Assembly (NCBI GenBank): GCA_016781225.1
Contig: JADDQT010000165.1
Location: forward strand, 1 to 5,338
Length of the DNA: 5,338 bases
Direction: 5' to 3'
Origin: Actinomycetota bacterium
GTDB lineage: Bacteria > Actinomycetota > Acidimicrobiia > Acidimicrobiales > GCA-2861595
Positions 1 to 5,116 of this stretch are shown here, one piece after another. Numbering within the stretch: the stretch's first letter is position 1; each line of letters starts with the position of its first letter. Made by a program: the position numbers and the translations under genes. Below the pieces are notes generated by a model. That model worked only from the letters and a program-made list of their open reading frames with translations, was not told where the DNA came from and ran no database searches.

Positions 1-419
1 GAATAGCCCAAGGACTCGGCCTTGGCCCGCTCGTAGGAGATCAGGTTCGACGTGGCCAGCACGGCCAGCGGCAGCAGCGCGGCATGGGCGCCGCCCTCCG
101 ATGCCAGGTACCACGCCAGGCCGCCGAGGATCAGGGAGTCGGCGACGCGGTCGGCGACCGAGTCGAAGAACGCACCCCGCGGCCCGGCCGTACCTGCGGC
201 CTTGGCCACCGGGCCGTCGAGCAGGTCGGCAAAGGCGGTGGCGAGCAGCAGCACCAGACCGAGCCCGAGCCGGCCGGTGGCCAGGGCGACGGCGGTGGCA
301 CCGGCCAGCACCAGTCCGAGAAAGGTGAGGTGGTCGGCGCTGATGCCCGTACGGCGGATCACCGAGCCCACGGGTTGGCGGGCCTTGTCCACGCTGGCCA
401 ACCATCTTCCGTCGAACAT
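1..419 (-). CDS. pgsA: CDP-alcohol phosphatidyltransferase, PgsA1/phosphatidylinositol-phosphate synthase-like (5' part, runs off left edge)
   Basis: Integral membrane enzyme of the CDP-alcohol phosphatidyltransferase family, which moves a phosphatidyl group from CDP-diacylglycerol to an alcohol. In actinobacteria the close relatives make phosphatidylinositol phosphate. The visible 139 residues begin at the ATG at 419-417. They show an N-terminal amphipathic stretch and a helix at about 31-48. The family signature runs from residue 65 to 90: D65, D68-G69, A72, G82, D86 and D90, with the standard spacing of eight residues between position 73 and G82. These Asp residues bind the metal and CDP. 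Position 73, normally Arg, is Lys here. Downstream, SNLISYERAKAES (about 124-136) matches the SQVISYIKARAEA segment of mycobacterial PgsA1. The 3' end, with the remaining helices, is outside the window. No strong Shine-Dalgarno sequence precedes the ATG; the leader may be very short. The PIP-synthase rather than PG-phosphate-synthase assignment is inference from this similarity and from the HIT gene on the same strand. Confidence 0.88.
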   Translation of the reverse strand, partial: MFDGRWLASVDKARQPVGSVIRRTGISADHLTFLGLVLAGATAVALATGRLGLGLVLLLATAFADLLDGPVAKAAGTAGPRGAFFDSVADRVADSLILGGLAWYLASEGGAHAALLPLAVLATSNLISYERAKAESLGY

Positions 420-510
420 CAGGCGGTCAACGCTATCACCGAGCGTTAGGCTGACTACCCATCTCAGCGTTTGCCAGGCAACGGTCCGGAGCAGTTCGAG
501 CGAGGCGTAC
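420..510. promoter_or_regulatory. Divergent intergenic region between pgsA and the EF-G-like gene
   Basis: These 91 bp separate two divergent start codons, so they should hold promoters for both genes. I cannot place a convincing -35/-10 pair on either strand. TAGGCT at 447-452 (plus) and TAGCGT at 435-430 (minus) are only generic TANNNT matches. The hexamer AGCGTT occurs three times: inverted at 429-434 and direct at 442-447 and 466-471. The first two form a 6-bp inverted repeat around a 7-base spacer. Promoter function is inferred from gene arrangement only. Confidence 0.4.
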
Positions 511-2568
511 GTGAAGAGCTTCCCGCCCCAGCAGATCCGCAACGTGGCGCTCGTCGGCCACGGCGGGGCGGGCAAGACCACGCTCACCGAGGCCCTGCTG
601 TTCTGCTCCGGCGCCGTCAACCGCCAGGGCCGGGTCGAGGACGGAAGCACCACCACCGATTTCGACCCCGAGGAGGTCAAGCGCCAGATATCGGTGTCGG
701 TGGGCCTGGCCCCCGTCGAGCACGACGGGCACAAGATCAACGTGCTCGACTGTCCCGGCTTCGCCGACTTCATGACCGACACCGAGGCCGCCCTCCGGGT
801 GGCCGACCTGGCGGTGTTCGTGGTGAGCGCGGTCGAAGGGGTGGAGGTGCAGACCGAGGTGCTGTGGAGGCTGGCCGCGGAGCTCGGGCGCCCGCGGCTC
901 GTGTTCGTCAACAAGCTGGACCGCGAGCGGGCCAGCTTCGAGCGAACACTGGGGCAGCTGAGGGAGCTGTTCGGCGCCGGCATCGCCCCCCTCGAGCTCC
1001 CCATCGGCGACGAGCACGACTTCAGGGGCATCGCCGACCTGCTCACCGACACGGCCATCACCTACGAGGGCGGCCAGGCGAGCACGGGCGAGATCCCCGA
1101 TGAGATGGAGGACCTCGAGCACCAGGTCCACGAGAACCTCGTCGAGGGCATCGTCGTGGGCGACGACGACCTCATGGAGCGCTACCTGGACGGCGCCGTG
1201 CCCACGGTCGAGGAGCTGGAGGCGACGCTGGCCAAGGGGGTCACGGCCGCCCAGGTGTTCCCGGTGCTGTGCGGATCGGCGGCGAGGAACATCGGCATCG
1301 ACCGCCTGGCCCAGTTCCTCTGCCACATCGCGCCCTCGCCGTCCGACGCTCCCCCCGTGGCCGTCCAGGCCGGCGACACCATCCAGGAGATCGCCTGCGA
1401 TCCCACGGCGGAGCCGCTGGCCTACGTCTGGAAGACCCTGGCCGACCCCTACGTGGGCCGGATCTCCATCTTCAAGGCCCTCTCGGGCACCATCCGCCCC
1501 GACACCGTCCTCACCAACCCCCGTACCCACGCCGACGAGCGGCTCCACCACCTCTTCACCCTGAGAGGCAAGGAGCAGGAGCAGGTCCCCGAGGTGGTGG
1601 CCGGGGACATCGGCGCCGTGGCCAAGCTGGGCGACACCGCCACCGGCGACACGCTGGCCCCCAAGGGCACGCCGGTCCGCCTGCCGGAGGCATCTGCCCC
1701 GGAGCCGTTGCTGTCCGTCGCCATCCGACCCCGGTCCAAGGGCGACGAGGACAAGCTCATGACCGCCCTTCACCGCCTCCAGGACGAGGATCCTGCCCTC
1801 GTGGTGCGCCGGGTGGACGAGACCCACCAGACCCTGCTGGGCGGGATGGGCGAGACGCACCTGGCCATCGTCATCGAGCGCCTCCACCGCAAGTTCGGGG
1901 TGGAGGTGGAGACCGAGGACGTGCGCATCGCCTACAGGGAGACGGTCACCAAGGAGGCCGAGGCCGAGGGTAAGTACAAGAAGCAGACCGGTGGGCACGG
2001 CCAGTTCGGGGTGGCCTCCATCGTCCTCGAGCCCCTCGAGCGGGGTACGGGGTTCGAGTTCGAGGACAAGATCGTGGGCGGAGCCATCCCCCGCCAGTTC
2101 ATCCCCGCCGTGGAGAAGGGGATCCTCGAGACCATGGAGCGCGGCGGCGTGCACGGCTTTCCCATCGTGGACGTGAAGGTCACCCTGGTGGACGGGAAGT
2201 TCCACGCCGTCGACTCCTCGGAGATGAGCTTCAAGATGGCGGGATCATTGGCGCTCCACGAGGCCATGGCCCAGGCCGGACCGGTGGTTCTCGAGCCCAT
2301 CTCCCTGCTCGAGGTCACCGTTCCCATGGATCACCAGGGTGACGTGATGGGCGACCTCAATGCTCGCCGAGGGCGGGTGCAGGGTACCGACGCCGCCAGC
2401 AGCGGTGAGCAGGTCATCGTGGCCACCGTCCCCACCGCAGAGCTGCTGCGTTACGCCATCGACCTGCGCTCGATCACCGGCGGCAGGGGCCGCTTCAGCG
2501 CCCGCCACGACCACTACGACCTCCTCCCTCAGCACCTCTACTCGAAGCTGCCCAAGGGGGACGAGTAG
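511..2568 (+). CDS. fusA2: Elongation factor G-like GTPase (EF-G2 type)
   Basis: Translation GTPase of the EF-G family, 685 aa, close to the usual length of about 700. I chose GTG 511 because the protein then starts MKSFPPQQIRNVALVGHGG, as homologues do, and a GAGCGAGG ribosome-site-like stretch (498-505) lies 5 nt upstream. The longer open frame leftwards is antisense to pgsA. Motifs: P-loop GHGGAGKT (16-23), G3 DCPG (80-83), G4 NKLD (134-137), G5 GSA (255-257). Domain II is about 285-390, domain III 398-470, domain IV 471-595 with GKYKKQTGGHGQFG (487-500) and the tip HAVDSSE around 565-571, and domain V 597 to the end. Two features differ from classical translocase EF-G: switch I reads RQISV instead of RGITI, and the G3 catalytic His is Phe84 (DCPGF for DTPGH). 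Paralogues such as Thermus EF-G-2 and mycobacterial FusA2 also have an aromatic residue there; mycobacterial EFG2 has been reported to lack ribosome-stimulated GTPase activity. It is therefore probably an accessory ribosome factor, although it could be the sole EF-G; the window cannot decide. Confidence 0.93.
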   Translation: MKSFPPQQIRNVALVGHGGAGKTTLTEALLFCSGAVNRQGRVEDGSTTTDFDPEEVKRQISVSVGLAPVEHDGHKINVLDCPGFADFMTDTEAALRVADLAVFVVSAVEGVEVQTEVLWRLAAELGRPRLVFVNKLDRERASFERTLGQLRELFGAGIAPLELPIGDEHDFRGIADLLTDTAITYEGGQASTGEIPDEMEDLEHQVHENLVEGIVVGDDDLMERYLDGAVPTVEELEATLAKGVTAAQVFPVLCGSAARNIGIDRLAQFLCHIAPSPSDAPPVAVQAGDTIQEIACDPTAEPLAYVWKTLADPYVGRISIFKALSGTIRPDTVLTNPRTHADERLHHLFTLRGKEQEQVPEVVAGDIGAVAKLGDTATGDTLAPKGTPVRLPEASAPEPLLSVAIRPRSKGDEDKLMTALHRLQDEDPALVVRRVDETHQTLLGGMGETHLAIVIERLHRKFGVEVETEDVRIAYRETVTKEAEAEGKYKKQTGGHGQFGVASIVLEPLERGTGFEFEDKIVGGAIPRQFIPAVEKGILETMERGGVHGFPIVDVKVTLVDGKFHAVDSSEMSFKMAGSLALHEAMAQAGPVVLEPISLLEVTVPMDHQGDVMGDLNARRGRVQGTDAASSGEQVIVATVPTAELLRYAIDLRSITGGRGRFSARHDHYDLLPQHLYSKLPKGDE

Positions 2569-2599
2569 CCGGGCTGTGCATCGGGCTCCCGGCGCTGAG

Positions 2600-3127
2600 G
2601 TGATCGTTCTCCAGCTCGACCGGCGCCGCCAGTTGTCGTACTTGCTGTTGTTCGTCGCCTCGTTCTTCGGCTACGGGCTGTTAGCCGCCACTGAAGTGAT
2701 ACCGGGATGGATGGGCGTGGCAAGCATGCTCTTGTTCGGTGGCCTCGCCATCCTCACGACAGTGGGGGTGATCCGCAACAAGGAGCTCGGTCGTCTCTCG
2801 GCCCAAGGTCTCGTTCTCGGGGGCCAAAGCCCGATCCCGTGGTCAAGCGTCTCGTCCATCGCTATCGGGGTGCTAGGTCCCAAGTTCCTGTACGGACGAC
2901 GAGCGCTCAGGACGGTCGAGTTCCTTCCCGCTGATCAGGCGGCTGCTTTGCGGGCACTTCCTCGGCTCCGGCGCCGGATCGCTTCTGCCTCGACCCGGCT
3001 CTACGGGACGCCCCTGGTGCTGGTGGAGAAAACCTTGCTCATGACCGCTGAGGAGCTCGTGACTGCGGCGCAGTCGTTTGCTCCCTCCCTCGAGGTGGAC
3101 TACGTGCGAGGGGCCAAACCAAAGTGA
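2600..3127 (+). CDS. Two-helix membrane protein with STM3941/PH-like C-terminal region
   Basis: Small membrane protein, 175 aa from GTG 2600. A second in-frame GTG at 2576 would add eight residues (VHRAPGAE); neither has a clear ribosome site, and the far longer upstream frame overlaps the EF-G gene and is Ser/Thr/Pro-rich out-of-frame sequence. Visible layout: basic N-terminus (DRRR, 7-10), helix 1 about 12-31, a short turn with EVIPGW, helix 2 about 37-58, then a cytosolic-type region of about 115 residues. IPWSSVSSI (79-87) resembles the first strands of bacterial PH-like domains (PW plus alternating hydrophobics). The C-terminal YGTPLVLVEKTLLMTAEEL (135-153) matches the YGTP-x-hydrophobic-...-L-x-x-x-x-x-EL ending of STM3941-family proteins. 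That family has no defined biochemical role. The gene begins 7-31 bp after the EF-G stop on the same strand, so co-transcription is likely. Its codon use is less GC-biased at third positions than the EF-G gene. The coding call is firm; the family label is tentative. Confidence 0.72.
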   Translation: MIVLQLDRRRQLSYLLLFVASFFGYGLLAATEVIPGWMGVASMLLFGGLAILTTVGVIRNKELGRLSAQGLVLGGQSPIPWSSVSSIAIGVLGPKFLYGRRALRTVEFLPADQAAALRALPRLRRRIASASTRLYGTPLVLVEKTLLMTAEELVTAAQSFAPSLEVDYVRGAKPK

Positions 3128-3171
3128 CCTCCTGAAGCCCTTCATCGGTGGCGCTGCACTGTCTGTGCGCA

Positions 3172-3194
3172 AATCCCTTGTGCCACAAGGAATT
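3172..3194. repeat. 23-bp near-perfect palindrome, candidate operator
   Basis: The core CCTTGTGcCACAAGG (3176-3190) is a perfect 7+1+7 inverted repeat. It extends outwards after one mismatched pair (3175/3191) by AAT...ATT, giving 10 of 11 paired positions around a central C at 3183. It ends 3 bp before the -35 element of the next gene, about -61 to -39 from the predicted transcript start, which is the place for an activator or a second repressor site. As RNA it could only form a hairpin by opening its centre, and no T-run follows, so an intrinsic terminator is less likely. The cognate protein is unknown. Confidence 0.5.
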
Positions 3195-3197
3195 CGC

Positions 3198-3226
3198 TTG
3201 ACTCCTGCATCGAACACATGTACGAT
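3198..3226 (+). promoter_or_regulatory. Sigma70-type promoter of the DUF222/HNH gene
   Basis: TTGACT at 3198-3203 is a 5/6 match to the -35 consensus. TACGAT at 3221-3226 is a 4/6 match to the -10, retaining the key TA...T. The spacer is exactly 17 bp. The expected transcription start, 7 nt after the -10, is G3233, the first base of a GTG codon, so the transcript would be leaderless. The LexA-type box lies inside the spacer and overlaps the -10, the usual position for repression. Confidence 0.72.
3210..3225. promoter_or_regulatory. SOS (LexA) box
   Basis: TCGAACacatGTACGA matches the mycobacterial SOS consensus TCGAAC-N4-GTTCGA at 11 of 12 defined positions; the single deviation is A for T at 3222. 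Bacillus LexA sites have the related core CGAAC-N4-GTTCG. LexA bound here would cover the spacer and the -10 and block transcription until DNA damage triggers its cleavage. Several mycobacterial 13E12-family (DUF222/HNH) genes are known to carry such boxes, which fits the gene downstream. Confidence 0.75.
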
Positions 3227-3232
3227 CTCAAT

Positions 3233-3282
3233 GTGTTCGAGAGCCTTTGCACGGAGATCGACCAGCTCTCGATTCTCCCTGC
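3233..3282 (+). other. Probable original N-terminal codons of the DUF222/HNH protein, in a different frame
   Basis: From GTG 3233 this frame reads MFESLCTEIDQLSILPA, which looks like the usual start of DUF222 proteins (MFE/MFD, then an acidic amphipathic helix). The rest of the family-like sequence, EAITEALALRDRLDAKI onward, is in the frame of the main gene from 3286. The two frames can be joined by a one-base change (one base missing) somewhere around 3275-3286. As it stands, the 3233 frame ends at a stop at 3398-3400 after 55 codons. No slippery heptamer for programmed frameshifting is visible here. The explanation may be a real mutation or a sequence error. Confidence 0.55.
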
Positions 3283-4401
3283 GCTGAAGCCATCACCGAG
3301 GCGCTCGCCCTTCGGGACCGCCTCGACGCCAAGATCACCGAAGCCGTTGGCGCCTTCGACGCTGCGGAGCTGTGGGACCTCGACTCCGCCACCTCCATGA
3401 CCGCCTGGCTTCGCCTGCACGGGGCCATGACCAAGCGGGAGGCAGCCCGGGTGACGGGACGGGCCAAGAAGCTGAGGTCCCTGTCCATCACCGCTCGGGC
3501 GTGGCAGGCGGGCGAGCTGAGCGGGGGCCAGGTCGACGCCATGGTGGCCGTGCTCAAGCCGGAGATGCTGGAGCCCTTCGCCGAGCAGGAGCCAGAGCTG
3601 GTGCCGAGCCTGGTGGGCCTGTCGGTCAACGACACCTCCCGGGCCATGGGCCACTGGGCAGCTCATGCCGCAGCGCTGGCTGACGAGCCTGAACCCGCCG
3701 AGTCCAAGCGGGGCCTGCACCTGTCGCAGATGCTGGATGGCACTTGGGTTCTGGACGGGACGCTCGATGCCGAAGCCGGCGAGGTGGTCTCCACTGCGCT
3801 TCGCCTGGGTGAGAGCTCCGACTCAGACGCCGAGCCCTCTCGCACCCCGGCGCAGCGGCGGGTCGACACGCTGGCCGACATCTGCCGCTTCTATCTCGAC
3901 CACCAGCACCACCGCCCAGCTGGTCGACACCGTCCCCACGTCAACGTGGTCGTCGACTACGAGGACCTTGCCGGCGGTGGTGGCGGGCGGGTCGTGGACG
4001 GCGCGGTGCTCAGCGGTGCTGCCCTTCAGGCGCTCACCTGTGACTCCGCCCTGCACCGCCTGGTCATGTCCGGGCGCTCGACGGTGCTGGACTACGGCAC
4101 CTCGACCCGCACCATCCCCGCGACCTTGTGGAACGCCCTGGTGCTCAGAGACGAGCACTGCCGCTTCCCCGGCTGTGACCGCCAGTCGTCATGGTGTGAG
4201 GGTCATCACGTCGTGCACATCGCCGACGATGGCCCCACGTGCCTCGAGAACCTGGTGCTGGTGTGCAGCCGCCATCACCACCGGCTTCATCAGCCGGGGT
4301 GGCACGCCAAGCTCCGGCCCGATGCCACCTTGGAGGTCACCGACCCCGATGGGAGGCACTGGTGCACGGATCCACCACGGGCCGGACCACTGCTGGTGTG
4401 A
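3247..4401 (+). CDS. DUF222 + HNH endonuclease-type protein (13E12 family), possibly 5'-frameshifted
   Basis: The open frame gives 384 aa from TTG 3247, the first usable start codon in this frame after the stop at 3199-3201. No good ribosome site precedes it, so this start is doubtful. The DUF222 region covers about residues 15-290, with LALRDRLDAKITEAVGAFDA, then ELWDLDSATSMTAWLR, then GELSGGQVDAMV. The HNH domain is near the C-terminus: C305-x4-C310 and C340-x2-H343 type zinc ligands, the catalytic HHVVH (320-324), N335, and the final His cluster 343-348. All residues expected for a metal-dependent DNA nuclease fold are present. The 13E12-type family is multicopy in actinobacteria and its cellular role is not established; some mycobacterial members are SOS-regulated. 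Here an SOS box and promoter lie directly upstream. If the DUF222 N-terminus is really broken, expression from the leaderless start would make only a 55-codon peptide and the gene would be a pseudogene. A hairpin follows the stop at once. Confidence 0.85.
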   Translation: MHGDRPALDSPCAEAITEALALRDRLDAKITEAVGAFDAAELWDLDSATSMTAWLRLHGAMTKREAARVTGRAKKLRSLSITARAWQAGELSGGQVDAMVAVLKPEMLEPFAEQEPELVPSLVGLSVNDTSRAMGHWAAHAAALADEPEPAESKRGLHLSQMLDGTWVLDGTLDAEAGEVVSTALRLGESSDSDAEPSRTPAQRRVDTLADICRFYLDHQHHRPAGRHRPHVNVVVDYEDLAGGGGGRVVDGAVLSGAALQALTCDSALHRLVMSGRSTVLDYGTSTRTIPATLWNALVLRDEHCRFPGCDRQSSWCEGHHVVHIADDGPTCLENLVLVCSRHHHRLHQPGWHAKLRPDATLEVTDPDGRHWCTDPPRAGPLLV

Positions 4402-4424
4402 GGCTCGGCGGCGAAGCCTGAGCC
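4402..4424 (+). terminator. Stem-loop directly after the DUF222/HNH stop codon
   Basis: GGCTC (4402-4406) pairs with GAGCC (4420-4424). Inside, GGC-GAA-GCC (4410-4418) forms a second short stem with a GAA triloop; alternatively the outer stem extends to 7 bp with one G-U pair. The hairpin begins at the base after the TGA. No U-run follows, only a weak GTCTTATA around 4436-4443, so it would be a poor classical intrinsic terminator. Its position at the end of a convergent gene supports a 3'-end role. Confidence 0.4.
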
Positions 4425-4447
4425 GACCCGTTGGCGTCTTATAGCCG

Positions 4448-4540
4448 CTAGGTCCGCTTGCGGGTCGCGAGGTATGCAGCCGCGCCCACCATGACCACCG
4501 GTGTACCGAGCATCGCCAGGATTATCACCAACTCGGTCAT
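4448..4540 (-). CDS. Candidate 30-aa single-pass membrane peptide
   Basis: An open frame of 30 codons plus TAG starts at the ATG at 4540-4538. The peptide opens MTELVIILAMLGTPVVMVGA and ends AAYLATRKRT. This gives one hydrophobic span (about residues 4-24) followed by a basic tail, i.e. N-out/C-in by the positive-inside rule. About 25 of its 30 codons end in G or C, as in neighbouring genes. GGGGA lies 9 nt upstream as a possible ribosome site. It is 72 nt downstream of the two-helix protein on the same strand and could be the last gene of that operon. I do not recognise the family, and short hydrophobic frames can arise by chance in GC-rich DNA. Confidence 0.5.
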   Translation of the reverse strand: MTELVIILAMLGTPVVMVGAAAYLATRKRT

Positions 4541-4582
4541 TGAGAGGCGTCCCCACTCCGGGAGACTACCCAGTTGGGCAAG

Positions 4583-4600
4583 GGCGAGCCGGGCTTCGCC
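4583..4600 (-). terminator. Hairpin after the 167-aa membrane protein gene
   Basis: On the minus strand GGCGA pairs with TCGCC (five pairs, plus one G-U), with a six-base loop, starting about 13 nt after the stop of the upstream minus-strand gene. It holds the same GGCGAAGCC nonamer as the hairpin at 4402-4424, but on the opposite strand. There is no T-run. It could be a weak terminator or processing signal; if it terminates fully, the small frame downstream would need its own promoter, which I do not see. Confidence 0.3.
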
Positions 4601-4612
4601 GTCGTCTAGCTG

Positions 4613-5116
4613 CTAAGCCGAGAGCTCGGACCAGTCCTCGGGGTTATCCTCCACCATGTGGGCAACCACGTGGCCGTCCACGCCGTCCACCATCACCAGA
4701 CCTCGCTTCTCCGGCGGGTCCTCGGCCGAGTACAGGAGGATGCGCCACGTGGGCCGGCTGCGCAGGCCCCGCCAGGCCAGCTGCGCCGAGGCGTGTCCCA
4801 CCGCGAAGGCCACCTGACGAGAGGCGGCGACCAGGGCGTCGGTCTCCCGCACGCCGAGGCGCTGGCCGGCGGCCAGATTGAACAGGCCCCCGGCGGCGAG
4901 GAGCACGGCCACCAGCAACATCCCCTCGTTGACGAGGACCCCGCCGGAACCGCGAACCAGCCACAGCACCAGGCACGCCGCGGCGACGGCCAGGTACATC
5001 AGGCCCGGCACCCGTCGGCGGCTGTTGTCGGGGAAGGTGTAGGGGCCGACGTAGGCGGTGACGTCGAGGTCCTCGGGGAGCTCGTCGCCACCCTCGGCTC
5101 TCTCGGTCTCGGTCAT
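4613..5116 (-). CDS. Conserved-looking two-helix membrane protein of unknown function
   Basis: 167 aa from the ATG at 5116-5114. This ATG overlaps the TGA of the upstream HIT gene (ATGA, 4 nt), which decides the start and suggests translational coupling; GAAGGG lies 12 nt upstream. Layout: acidic N-terminus (1-20), a Tyr/Pro-containing linker with NSRRR (31-35), helix 1 about 38-54 (LMYLAVAAACLVLWLV), a short loop, helix 2 about 64-83, then a soluble region of about 80 residues. That region is rich in Ala/Arg (ASRQVAFAVGHASAQLAWRGLRSRPTW begins at 98) and has alternating strand-like segments WRILLYSAED (124-133) and GLVMVDGVDGHVVAHMVED (139-157). No catalytic motif is visible. The tail following two helices looks like a small alpha/beta domain facing the cytoplasm. 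I do not recognise the family. Its coupling to the HIT gene, and pgsA further along the same strand, suggest a link to envelope or phospholipid metabolism, but that is inference only. Confidence 0.8.
   Translation of the reverse strand: MTETERAEGGDELPEDLDVTAYVGPYTFPDNSRRRVPGLMYLAVAAACLVLWLVRGSGGVLVNEGMLLVAVLLAAGGLFNLAAGQRLGVRETDALVAASRQVAFAVGHASAQLAWRGLRSRPTWRILLYSAEDPPEKRGLVMVDGVDGHVVAHMVEDNPEDWSELSA

Noticed and set aside
52..510. Upstream extension of the EF-G-like frame to an ATG at 52
   Set aside because: It lies antisense to the well-supported pgsA coding sequence, reads as Ser/Arg/Ala-rich low-complexity protein, and homologues begin at the MKSFPP-like position.
436..2205. Long minus-strand open frame of 589 codons opposite the EF-G gene
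   Set aside because: It is a GC-rich antisense shadow with His/Gly/Leu/Val-rich composition and no motif; the plus strand has every EF-G domain.
2360..2599. Starting the two-helix protein at ATG 2360
   Set aside because: This would overlap over 200 nt of EF-G domain V, and the added residues are out-of-frame Ser/Thr/Pro-rich sequence.
3218..3220. ATG at 3218 as the DUF222/HNH start
   Set aside because: It lies between the -35 and -10 inside the LexA box, upstream of the predicted transcript start, so it would not be in the mRNA from that promoter.
3262..3300. Programmed -1 ribosomal frameshifting in the DUF222/HNH gene
   Set aside because: No slippery heptamer or clear downstream pseudoknot is visible; a single lost base or sequence error explains the data more simply.
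3247..4401. HNH gene as a homing endonuclease of an intron or intein
   Set aside because: It has the DUF222 + HNH layout of free-standing 13E12 proteins, lies between genes and not inside one, and no self-splicing RNA or intein junction motifs are seen.
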